A stretch of 64,000 nucleotides of DNA, from the NCBI GenBank assembly GCA_021527695.1, contig JAKFAO010000002.1, positions 558,001 to 622,000 of the forward strand. Direction: 5' to 3'. This DNA comes from Naematelia aurantialba (lineage: Eukaryota > Basidiomycota > Tremellomycetes > Tremellales > Naemateliaceae). The number at the start of each line of letters is the position of its first letter. The first letter of the stretch is position 1. Positions 43,458 to 57,272 of this stretch are shown one piece after another. Both the position numbers and the translations under genes were made by a program. The notes below the pieces were generated by a model that saw only the letters and a program-made list of their open reading frames with translations, did not search any database and was not told where the DNA came from.

Positions 43458-46400
43458 ATGGGCGCATGTGAATCCTCTTACGTCCGTCTCTGTATCATCT
43501 CGACTCTTCACCATCCTCGTGCAGAACACGGCTCACCAGGGGCATTCGAGGACGACTGGGAAGTGACACTGACTCTCGATAGCACGACCGGTACCACGCC
43601 GCCAACGTGGACTGCTGCGAGTCGTGTCCGGCAGATTGCTGCTCGTGCTACGCCTGTGGGTGCTGCGAGGCGTTTGATCGGAAGTTCCCACGGGGAAGGC
43701 GGTGGGCAACGGCAGAAGGTGCGTTGTGTGTGCTCCAAGAGTCGAGGCAGAGACACTGGCTTTGTTACCCTTTTGACCATTGGCCATCACGCTTATGCCT
43801 TGCGCGAGCCTCTATCTCATCATCCAGTCATCCTTCTAGCCTTTCTGAGAGGATTTTAGAGGGATTCAGAGGCACTGACGAGCCTTTGACGTGCAGGAGT
43901 TTACCCCCCGACTGCAGGAGGATTCAATCCCTATCCCTCCATCCCGCCGCCGCTCATCACGAATCAGCCTCTCCCGATCCCTCCGCCCTTCGTTCCGACC
44001 TTTCCTTCCGCTACTGGTGGCAGTGTCGGAGCCCTAGCCCTCTCCGTATACCCACCGCACTTGCAACCACCCCAGTCGGTGCCGTTCCCAATTGCACCTG
44101 CATACACATACCACTTGGGCCAACCTGCGGAGAGCTTGCCACGAGCACCAGAACAGGGACCAGTACGATCAGCGCAATCGCGACTCTCCGTACGCGGGCT
44201 CAGAGCGTCTGGACAATCCTACGACCCATACCGCCCAGACCGATACTACTCTGAGGGGTACAGTCGAGCGTCCAGCAAGCTACCGTTTCAACTAGCACCG
44301 ACCTCTCAAAGTCGGCACTCCATCAGCTCCTCGTACGGCCTACCCCATCTTCCTCGCTACGTCTCCGCCCCTGCCTATTAACCTGACGATCAATACGCAC
44401 ATCTGCGTCTGCGCACGCAGTCGCACGGACCATTCCTGCGGCTCGCGCCTGCACTTGGCGGAAATAGTGTTGCGTTGACATATGACGCCAACGCGGCCAT
44501 CACGCGCCCAGATTCCGAGGCCACTTCCTCACCTTCGTCCATCCGCTCACACCATGCGTCACGATCACAGGCACACCACTTCTCGGACGCACACCGAATC
44601 CCACGGTCCAAGGAAGGAGCACAAGGACGAGGACGAGCACAAGGCCACTCGTTCAGCTGAACCCAGGCATCCTCCTCCTCCTCCATCCAGCAAGACGAGG
44701 GGGAGGGAGAAGGGGGAAACGGCTGAGAGGGGAGCGACCGGTCGTCTGTCGCCGCGCGAGATCGTGTTCGCCAACCCGGATGCTGCGCGCGACGCGTTGT
44801 CAGCGGAACGTGATCTGAACCCACTACATCGCCGAGCGCCTACACCCCATGCTTCTCGCTCGAGACGGCGCTCGTCCGTCTCCTCTGTTCGCTCGATGGA
44901 GTCTACTTGGTCCGCGAGATCAAAGAGCACCGTAATAACTGGCAGTAGCGAGTCTGATGATACTGAAACTGGGACGCGCCGTCGGCATGGCAGTCGTGGT
45001 GTCTCGCCACTACGCATTCGTATTCCCAGCACCGATGTCTCTCATCGTCCATCGCCCGCGTCAGGCCTCGACAACTTCGACGGGTGGGAGCCTCATTTCG
45101 GCTCGTCAAGGGGTATAGGCTCGGCAGGGGAAGCAATAGAAGTTATTGGCCTTGGGCGGAAAGAGCCGCGACACCGCAAATTTGAGTCGAGGATGCTCAA
45201 ACCTGCCCTCCGTAGCTCGTCGAGGCGGGGTTCTGAGTCCCGGTCCGATTCACGCCTTGACCTCAGTCTCCGCCCAAATCTGACTTTAGCAGCACGAGAG
45301 AAACCGCTTCCCCACCGTCCCGTCTCCCAGTTTCGAGCGTCCACGATCAACCCTACCTTCGTCCCCCCGCACGTCAGGACCGGGAGTTCTACAGGCCTCG
45401 GAGGACTGTTTTCCACTTTGTCGTTGAGCGGAGGCGGCGCGTCTCAACCCCGCCAAGGCGTGGATTCGCGATTCAGGGGCCGTAGTCGGCGGGTACTCTT
45501 GGAGCCTGCTGACAACTTATCACAATACCTCCATACCGCCCAAGTTTTAGCCTGGAACCAATGGCCGCCGACCTCTGGTAGCGGGGGCAGTAGCGGTGGT
45601 TTCTTCGGGGCCAAGGGACGAGGGTTTGAGCATATGCCTAAAGAGTGGTTACGACGATTTGAGGCCAGCGAACTCGCGCGTATGGCTGGGCGCGCTTTGA
45701 CGCAATGGACGAACGCGAGTAGAGTCTGGGACCGTGACATTCTTGATTGTGAGCCGTTCTTGTTTCGTGACTTATCGAGATCCATTCTGCAGCTGACAAG
45801 GCACAGGGTGCGAGGAGAACGTGCCATCTCAGACTATTGATCCGAAAAATCGCTGGGGCAATCAGTGAGTGGCGAAACCAGCGGTCGTGTATGGCTGCCT
45901 GACGGCGCAGGATTTACGCTCTCCCAGCAGAGGGGTTTGACACGCTGGAGTTTTTCGACGATACAGCTATGGACGCTGTCGATAACGGGCTGCTTAGCTG
46001 GCTCACTGGGACGGTCGGTCTCTGATCCCTCAAGTGTCGTAGCTGGTGCGGGGTACTGATGCCTTGAAGATTCTGCAGACAGCCACATCGACTCTCCATG
46101 CTCTGCGGTACTCGTCGCAAGCTCTGTCGTTCCACCTGATCCCGCCACAATCCCGGTACAATCTCAACCACAAACACGGCCACGGGCACGCCCTGTTGGA
46201 CGGGTTCGGCACACTGGTGTTGGTAAACAAAACGGACGACGCCGACCGCGCCATGGTCATCGAGGTCCGCCCGCCGAGTATCGTCAGCAACGCGGTGCTG
46301 CGCGAGTTTGCAAGGGGGCGGAAGGAGTGGTGGGTACACTTGCCGGGTGAGACGTGTATCGGCGATATCGGGCAGGCGAACGTGCTGCAAGCGCAGGTGA

Positions 46401-47344
46401 GTGCTGGTATCATCTTCTGTCGGCAGTTGATCTGCGGGAAGAGAGAAGTGTGCTTTGGTCAGAGAGCTGTTGAGCTGATGGCATGAGGTGTACGATGACT
46501 GCTTGCAAAATCAAGTGTACTATTTCGCAGTCACCAATCTCAAGTCATGGGTATTCGGACGTTTCGTGAGTTCACCCAACTGCCGACACTCATACGCCCC
46601 CACCGTCCAACACCCTATGCCGCACCGACCTCTAAGATCAAAGGGGCTGAACTGACCTGGGAGAATGCCGATTGGAGTCAAGCGGTAGTAGGACCGGTGG
46701 TGGAGAGGAAGCAGAGGGATCCGAGTGTGATGCAGTGCTTGGCCACCTGGATCGTGCGGTCTGCCGACGAGGTGAGTCAGACTAATCACTTGCTGGTGCC
46801 TGCCTATGCTGCTAGATGGAGACAAGAGACAACGTTGACGTCATAGCGACCATTTGCGAGCAACCAACCGTCGGCGAGCGACTTGGTGTCCAGCGGACGT
46901 TCCAGACGAGCAGGAGATACTCCGGTCCCGCCGTATTCTCAGCCCTCGCGAACGTCTTACGGACGCCCGCACCCTTACCTCCACCCGCGTGCTTCACTCT
47001 CTCACTCCCAGTCACACCTTTCGCACACGCCACACGCGGACTCACCATCGTACACCGGGATGCTGCCAGAGCAAACGCCAGGATACATGTACCCGCCGTC
47101 GCGGAATCAGTCCCAACTGGGGGTTGGCGTTGGCGATACAGGCATGGGCGACTTTAGGCCCGGCTTCACTCCGGGATACTTTGACCAGCCGATGGGTGTC
47201 AGCATGGGCAGTATGGGTGCGCACGCGGGTATGAGTGGCTACCAGCAGCCACTAGGGTACGACGGGCGATATGGGACGTGGGGAGGCATGACAAGCCAGC
47301 AGCCGTGGAGTAGCTGGTACGGCGGCAACTGGCCGTGGCGATAA
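43458..47344 (+). CDS. large uncharacterised protein, disordered with one conserved block
   Basis: I do not recognise the family. ATG 43458 with an intron from 43467 gives MGAWAFEDDWEVTLTLDS, a plausible N terminus. A Pro-rich exon follows (FNPYPSIPPPLIT ...). A stop in that frame at about 44380 is avoided by a 61-bp intron (44357-44417 approx.), giving LPRY-SHGPFLRLAPALGGNS. A Ser/Arg-rich region follows (SRSRRRSSVSSVRSM). The ordered part starts near 45500: SQYLHTAQVLAWNQW, FEASELARMAGRALTQWTNA, LDWCEENVPSQTIDPKNRWG, FDTLEFFDDTAMDAVDNGLL and LVLVNKTDDADRAMVIEVRP. WWVHLPGETCIGDIGQANVL, YYFAVTNLKSWVFGRF and RDPSVMQCLATWIVRSADE complete it. The C terminus is Gly/Tyr/Pro/Met-rich and ends SWYGGNWPWR. 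Similar conserved blocks occur in uncharacterised basidiomycete proteins as far as I recall. The junction near 44600 is unsettled. Confidence 0.65.
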
Positions 47345-47681
47345 CCGTCAACGTCAACCGCAAGGGGTGGTGTGGCGGGCGTGTGGAGAGTTGAGACCTG
47401 TGTTTCTGCTAGTTCCTGTGTTCTGCTCGGTATTGTCGTGCTGCTGTAGGAACGAAGATGACGATGTTGAATGGCGATCGTGACTCGATTAGCGTGATGA
47501 GATACGAGACATGACTTTGACAATGCTAAGCTGGTAAATGAGTAGAGTGCCGAGGAGGCGATGACTCGCGTCCCGACGCTAATGTTAATGTTGATGCTGA
47601 TGCTGATGCTGATGATGTACATGCAAGTATAAACTACATCTAGAACCCTTTTGGATTCACCCGTAATGTCAGCTGGTCGGG
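47345..47681. other. convergent intergenic region with GATGCT repeat
   Basis: The gap between converging genes contains a short GATGCT/GATGTT hexanucleotide repeat at about 47580-47618. Nothing else stands out; both 3' UTRs should lie here. Confidence 0.45.
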
Positions 47682-48503
47682 TCAGCGCTGCATCCAGAAC
47701 ATCAGGTGAGGGACCTCCTCAGGTGAGGGACCTACTCTGGTGAATTTGGGCACGTGGTGTACGCCTTTGCGGAAGTTGCGCCCGTGGACGTTGTAGGTGA
47801 AGTATTTGTCTAACAGGGTCAGTGCGCATTCTTGTAGGTGATCCAAGGGCCAGTGACCCGGGTCCTCTGGAGGGAGACAGGAGATAGTCGACAGTAGATA
47901 GTAGACGGAAGACCGCAGACAGGAGACAGAAGGATGAGTATATCCTGCAGAGAGTAGGCAGGAGAGGGCGTGTATCTGGATACTAGACAGAGGAGTATCT
48001 CGTAGCAGAGGACATTCCTGCGCTGGTACACAATAGGAGAAAGAAGACCCACCGCGCGGCTTCATCTCGCTCTCCGTCGGCAGCGCCACAGCCTTGCGCA
48101 CAGCCAGCGCGTCGATCCCCGACTCGGCCACGGCGGCAATGACGCTGTCGACCTGCTTCATCCGTGCGCGCTGGTTGGCCTTGCGGGTGGACGACATGCG
48201 CCATGGTTTGACACTGCTCGTCAGTGGTCTGTCGTGGAGCAGGACGAGATACGGAGCGAGAAAGATAAGACGGAGCGGGAAGGTGTAAGGGGGTGATGGG
48301 AGGAAGTACAGGGGGAGTAAGAAGGATACAGGGAGAAGAAAAGGCATAAGGAAGAAGAAAAGGGAGAAGGACAGACGCAAAGGCGGAAGGACAAAGGAAA
48401 AAAGGAGAAGGAGAGGCACGAGAGCAACGGAGCTGCACAACCCAACGCACAACGCTGTCAGACCGCCATGCGATATTGGCGATGCTCTGAATGCACCGAA
48501 CAT
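47682..48503 (-). CDS. MRPL31: mitochondrial large-subunit ribosomal protein MRPL31 (mL60)
   Basis: Three exons join to a short basic protein. Exon 1 (from 48503) reads MFGAFRASPISHGGLTA, exon 2 FVKPWRMSSTRKANQRARMK and AVRKAVALPTESEMKPR, exon 3 (47809-47682) DKYFTYNVHGRNFRKGVHHV and PKFTRV. This matches fungal mitochondrial L31, whose hallmark is the GGLLWK-PWRMS...RKANQR start and the NFRKGVHKVPKWTR end. The C-terminal extension GPSPEEVPHLMFWMQR is longer than I expect. Both introns are about 245 bp, much longer than typical here. The first is a purine-rich tract on the + strand (sense pyrimidine-rich TTCTCC) and the second carries short AGACAGGAGA repeats. Confidence 0.88.
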   Translation of the reverse strand: MFGAFRASPISHGGLTALCVGLCSSVALVPLLLLFSFVLPPLRLSFSLFFFLMPFLLPVSFLLPLYFLPSPPYTFPLRLIFLAPYLVLLHDRPLTSSVKPWRMSSTRKANQRARMKQVDSVIAAVAESGIDALAVRKAVALPTESEMKPRGGSSFSYCVPAQECPLLRDTPLSSIQIHALSCLLSAGYTHPSVSCLRSSVYYLLSTISCLPPEDPGHWPLDHLQECALTLLDKYFTYNVHGRNFRKGVHHVPKFTRVGPSPEEVPHLMFWMQR

Positions 48504-49242
48504 CGTGCAGCGCCCAGTCCACTGACGATCCGATATCGACAATGCTATCAATGCTATCGAGGCTGTTCAAGAGGGCAGATGTCGGCAAAAATAGCGGGAC
48601 CAGAATGGAAGCAAATATGCCACGCGCGTGGTTCTCGCTCCATTTTGATGGTGGTGGGGAAAACGCCGATATTCCCGCGTGCACAAGGCGTCGCCGTGTG
48701 GTTCTCGTTCACCGTTTTTGGTGCTGCCTCCCCAGTCCACATTGCCCTCACAACGACGATCCTGCTGCCGAGTTTGGCAAGGGCATAGGCCGTGCTCCTC
48801 GCCGCTCACAGATCCCAGAGGGTCGTTTCATACCCACGGACGATGCACAGTGTACGAACAGAAGTGAAGACCAAGCTTCACGCCTACTGCAGGCAATGGC
48901 AACGCTTCCCGTGGCGAGAATATGTCTGTGCGCCGTGCTCGCTAGCATACAATGCACCGACTCGGCACGTGTTCTATTTTGACATTTGCACTTGCTCGAC
49001 ATTCCAATTTGGGCCGAGACCAGGTAGACGACAGCGCACACATGCACACACGCTGATTGCTGGCCCCGTGCTAAACCTGCACGCGGGTATCAACCCGTCA
49101 TGTCGTTTACATCCCACTGACATCCTGACGCCGCTCGTCTTGACCCGAGCTTCTATCCCCTGTGACGACGGGAGTTTGTCGTCGGGCAGGGAATCTCAGC
49201 TCGGCGCAGAGGCAAAGAGGCACCAACGGTCCAGTCGCGAGG
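48504..49242. promoter_or_regulatory. MRPL31 / RING gene divergent region
   Basis: This 740-bp gap contains an open frame at 48491-48982 (163 codons) with no recognisable domain and no coding-like composition. A CACACATGCACACA stretch lies near 49035. Upstream exons or leader of the RING gene may be here, because its start is uncertain. Confidence 0.4.
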
Positions 49243-51600
49243 ATGCCGACCCGCGCAGCGCTAGTCTCGTCCGCGCTAGACGGGGTACAGCGCTTCAGGC
49301 AGTCCTGGGTCTCCATCATGGTCCTCAAGGCAGGCGTCGGGCTTGGCCAAGTACGTCCAAGCACTGCTCCTCTGGATCTGGCCTCCAGGAGACCTCTCCG
49401 CCCCTTCCCCGCGCGATTATCGGGATATGGGCCCCGCTATAGACAAGCGATATCTGACACGCTGACGGGACAAGATGCTAGCGATGCTCGTACTGATTCT
49501 TTGCGCGAGACGGCGCCCGTCGCCCCTCTACCCTTCGCACAAGCAGACAGAGCCGTCACATGCTTGTCCACACCCGCAGCTGCTCGAAGCGTGGATGGGC
49601 GTGCAGATTGCGCGGCTGCTTGTCTGCTGGAGCGCGAGCTGTTGGATCTGCGTGAGGGCACGGGCGCGGGCGCAGGCGGCACGCAGAGGGGCACACGGAG
49701 AGAGCCAGGTGGACATGTCCATGCCGCGGTGGGTCTCGAGACCCTACTGTCGGTCCGGTCTCCTGAGATACTTGACGTGTCGCGTCGGTCTCCTCCCCTG
49801 GGATCTAGATGTGTCTACTTGGTCTCCTGGGGCTCTGGATGTCTCTCTGCCTTGGCTGATACAAGCAGCGTGACGCTCACGACTCTGGGCAGCCATGATA
49901 CCATCGCACAAGCGCCCGAAATCCCTTCTTCCCTCTCAACGTTCACATCCCACACCCTCCCGTCCCTCTCGCACTCATCCCTGTCGGCGTCTGGTTCTAC
50001 CCTCGTCGGTATCTCACAGACCAACACACCGGACACCGTCTACGCCTCGACATTGGGGTCGACACTGTCTCTGGGCTCAGCCGGTGGCGAGACAGACGAC
50101 AAAGTTCCACGCGAGCTGATCGCGTCTGAGCCTCAGGTTTCTGACGCGCAGGCGCCAGAACTAGTCGTCATGGCTAGAGAGATGTCCCGCAGGTCAGGAG
50201 ATATCGCCATTCCGCCTCGGGGAGCCAACCAGCCCCTGCATCAGAACCAGAACCAGAACCCGAGCCCGAGCCAGAACCAGAGCCGAAACCAGAGCCAGAA
50301 CCAGAGCACCGAGATCGATGTTGACGCGAGTGCCGAAGCGCGTCAGCGCTTATTTCTTCGTCTGGACAGATACGCATTCCAGTGAGTGTAGAGTGCGTCG
50401 ACGTCGGGGAAACAGAGCCTCATCACTGATCAAGGCGCCTGTAGCCTGAGCAGGATCCTCGGCGCCCTCGCATTGGTGCTGTTCTCCCTAGGGAATGCCC
50501 TCCTAATCTTTCCCAATCGCACCGACAACCAAACATGTCGCCACGCGGCGCCGCTGCTGTGGTGGGGCGTCATGGTCGTCTTGGGGGTGGGGTGGGTGCT
50601 CTTCATCCATGTGTTTGTGGTCGTCGTGGTCGTCGGAATCGGCGGTCAGGCTGTACTGGTGTGTTTGGATGTCTTTCATATCTTCTTTCGATGTCTGCTT
50701 CCACATCTTCCTGGGCGCGGTATTGGATGTCTTCCTGGTCTTCCTGATCAACTTCCTGCTCAACCATTCCGAATTTATGATTTCAGCTGATGGTTCACAG
50801 CGTCTCTTGAGACGCTTGGGGATACCCACGCCGCTGCCTCAATCGGCGTCTAGACCCGCCCGGCCCGACCCTCTCACGGCCACAGAGCTCGCCAGGCTCG
50901 AGGTGATCTGTTACCTCCCGTTCCCTTCTGATCCCTTACCCGACCCACGTCTCGACTGTCCCGGTCCCAGCGATCCTCGTGCCCATGACCGCCACGCCAA
51001 CGATACCGGTCCTGACGGGCTCACCGACACTACTCTGTCGTCTCCATTGACGTCGGCGTCTGCGTCTGCGATAGTAACCACGCTTGTGCCTCCGTCACCC
51101 TCGCTGGGATACGACCGCACGCGACTCCCTTACCCCCCGGTCATGCTCGACGAACACCACTCGAGCTGCGCCATCTGCCAAGAACACTATACCCCGCCCC
51201 GGCTAGGCCGTACGGTGCTGCTACGTGCCGATCCACTCAAACGTCTCCCATGTAGACATATCTTCCATGTGTGTTGTTCTTGCCCGTCTTTCCTTCCTTC
51301 CCCCCTTCCTTCCTTCCATTCTTCTCTCTTCTCTCCTCCCTCCTCCCTTCTTCCTTCCTTCCTTCCTTCCTTCCTTCCCTTCTTCTCTCTTCCCTCCTCC
51401 CTCCTTCCTTCTTCCTCAGCTCGCCCCGCCGGTCCAGAGTCCAAGCACTGGACGCGATCCGATTCCCGAGTACCGAGTCCAATACACTAGGTCCGTACTA
51501 ACCAGCGCAGGCAGCGTGCATCAATCAGTGGTTGGCGGAGAGTGCGGGCAACTGCCCGCTCTGCAATGCTTCGGTGCGCGATGGTCTCGTCGCGGCGTGA
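49243..51600 (+). CDS. membrane-anchored RING-H2 E3 ubiquitin ligase
   Basis: The C terminus holds a RING-H2 finger: CAICQEHY, then PCRHIFH, then AACINQWLAE and CPLCNASV, with stop at 51600. Membrane segments precede it: RILGALALVLFSLGNALLI, CRHAAPLLWWGVMVVLGVGW with VLFIHVFVVVVVVGIGG, and VLDVFLVFLINFLLN. The middle is Ser/Thr-rich and contains an Asn/Gln tract (NQNQNPSPSQNQSRNQSQNQ). Introns at about 50382-50445 and 51269-51510 keep the frame; the latter splits CRHIFH from AACINQ, has a TACTAAC branch site at 51496-51502 and a CCTT tract. The N-terminal third is unsettled: ATG 49243 is used, but another frame at about 49475-49700 encodes hydrophobic segments (LAMLVLILC, WMGVQIARLLVCW) that may be the real first membrane spans joined by extra introns. 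Targets are unknown. Confidence 0.78.
51281..51420 (+). repeat. CCTT-rich microsatellite in the RING gene intron
   Basis: TTCC units dominate 51281-51420, interrupted by CTTCTCTCTTC and CCTCCCTCC, within the intron 51269-51510. The sense strand is pyrimidine-only, as in the UBC9 intron. Confidence 0.92.
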
Positions 51601-52669
51601 GCACTTGGTGCTATCTCATGGTCTTTCCATATGCCTCGTCTTGACGATTCTTCGTCTTTCCGACTTCCTCGCCTTGTCGCCTTGTCGCCTCCTCGCCTTC
51701 CGTGTTTCTCGTCTTCCTGCACTTTCAGCTATCCTCTGGGTTCACGGTGTCTCCAGCGTTCACTATCTACACGTCTCATATCTGGACAAAGCCTAGCGGT
51801 TGTACATCATATCATAGCATCCACACGTCTGATAGGTCGTGCGAGGTCTGGTTGTCTTCCATGCATCACATTATCTGTCTCAAGGGACGTGGACGAGCAG
51901 TCATCTCTCGTGGTCTAGGCCGATGCACGACATCCTGACAACGTATGACGACGCGTAAGTTGACACACATCACATCATGTACAGGATAGACATACAAAAG
52001 GAGCGTCGTACCGACGTCCCATCAGCCATGTCTCAAAAGCTCGTAAGGTTCGACCCAGACAACCAGGTGATCGTCTGCATTGTCTGTGCCGCAATCAAGT
52101 CTAACGCGCCGTCCCTCACCACAAAGCTTCAACTCTGTTGGGCCCAACACGGGCGTATTGTCCCAGGGAGTCAGAGCCGAGCTAGAGACCCAGAGACCCA
52201 GAGATACAGAGACACAAGGACAGAGAGGAAGAGAGGAAGAGAGGAAGAGAAGAAGAGAAGGAAGAGAGGAAGAGAAGAGAAGAGCGAGGCAGCAAAAGTG
52301 CGAGCGCCTCGGGCCGAGCGTCGAATCTATTTGCCGGATTCTCCAAACAGCTTTCATCGCCAAACTTGTATCTCCTCGACGACGACGACGAGAACGGCAA
52401 CGACGAGACACACAACACACTAGGACTCATCGTCACTCTGGGCACCCACCCACCCTGGATACACACCCAGAGAAGAGCGGACAGCGGCATACTGATCTCT
52501 TCAACATCAAGCCCTTATCAATCGCTCGCGCTCGTAGTCGACGTCGACGTCGACGTCGCTCCATCTTATCTCACGTTCTCTCTTCCCACCGCCCTAGATT
52601 ACACGTGCATCACCTGTTCCTGCCTAAGCATCACATTCGGCTCGACCTGTGCCCGACCTGCCCCCGCTC
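51601..52669. promoter_or_regulatory. MPK1 upstream region and leader
   Basis: The gap of about 1.07 kb starts with C/T-rich sequence (51620-51730). It carries a GAGAGGAA/GAGAAGAA purine tract at 52210-52290 and a GACGTC repeat at about 52538-52556 (TCGACGTCGACGTCGACGTC). Open frames here are short and low complexity, and the 148-codon frame at 51977-52423 translates the purine tract into Arg/Glu/Lys repeats. A long 5' leader with upstream ATGs is likely. Confidence 0.45.
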
Positions 52670-56313
<3,644 letters not shown>

Positions 56314-56329
<16 letters not shown>

Positions 56330-56404
56330 AGAGTGAAGAGTGAAGAGTGAAGAGTGAAGAGTGAAGAGTGAAGAGTGAAGCGTGAAGAGTGAAGAGTGAA
56401 GAGC
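56314..56404 (+). repeat. 7-bp GAAGAGT tandem repeat, 13 copies, over the MPK1 stop
   Basis: Thirteen units of GAAGAGT fill 91 bp exactly; one is GAAGCGT and the last is GAAGAGC. The MPK1 stop TGA (56327-56329) is formed between units 2 and 3, so the protein ends in KSEE encoded by the repeat and the rest is 3' UTR. Confidence 0.95.
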
Positions 56405-57272
56405 GTAGAGTGCTGATGCCGGTTCTGTAGAAACCGTGCGGATTCGATGCTTGACGACGTTCGATGTCGAGAACCGAGCATGCACCGTATCTAGACCTGC
56501 GGTGATGGTGAGTCACTGCAGAGTGTCAAGTGGTGGATGGGGATGTGGGCGTGGGCTGGCGGATAGATAGAAACGCATGGGAAGCGGTCTGATCATCATT
56601 GTATTTCGTGCTCGTGCCTCTTGTAGTACTTGTGCATGCTGTCTGCATCATCTCCTTGACCTGATTCGCTCATCGCACATCGCCCATAAGACATGCAACG
56701 GGCCGGCAGCCATGCAGCCACGCCGCCACGCAGCCCGACCCGTCTGTCTGATGTCTGCATATTTCTTGCATACTTTTTACCGGCCGAAGTTTGGTTCTTC
56801 CCCTCCTCCCCCATATTGCCTCAGTCACCTCGTCTAATCTCCTCATCTTCCCCTCATCCTCCCTCATCCTCCCATCCTCCCTCATCCTCTCATCCTCCCT
56901 CATCCTCCTCCCAACCTCTTATCCTCTTCTCCTCTCCTCCTCTCCTCCTCTCATCCTCTCATCGTGCAGCTGATGCTCACCGCACCCCACCAGGTATATC
57001 GTCCACCCTTCCTGGCGGCCGTGAGACCTGTCCCGCCGCGGCACCTGGCGGCGCCCGCCCTCTTCACGCTGTTCAGACCGTTCACACCAAAAGACGAGCC
57101 GATCACCCTCGAACCTTCGAATCCTTGAGCCCTCGAACGGCATCCCATATCCCTCTTTCCCTCTGATCCCCCCTCACACTGTCAAATGTACCCCAACCAC
57201 ATACTTTATAAACACGCCTCTCGTGCTGCTCGCTGATTGCCCTCGTCGCCTTTACGCTTCAAGATGATCGTC
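56405..57272. other. MPK1 / PWWP gene convergent region with pyrimidine tract
   Basis: The 870-bp gap between converging genes holds a CCTCATCCTC-type pyrimidine repeat at about 56840-56965. Open frames across it only reflect the repeat. No gene is recognised. Confidence 0.5.

Noticed and set aside
48491..48982. 163-codon plus-strand frame
   Set aside because: No known motif, overlaps MRPL31 exon 1 on the opposite strand, and has no coding-like pattern.
51977..52423. 148-codon plus-strand frame upstream of MPK1
   Set aside because: Mostly a translated GAGAGGAA repeat; more likely leader sequence.
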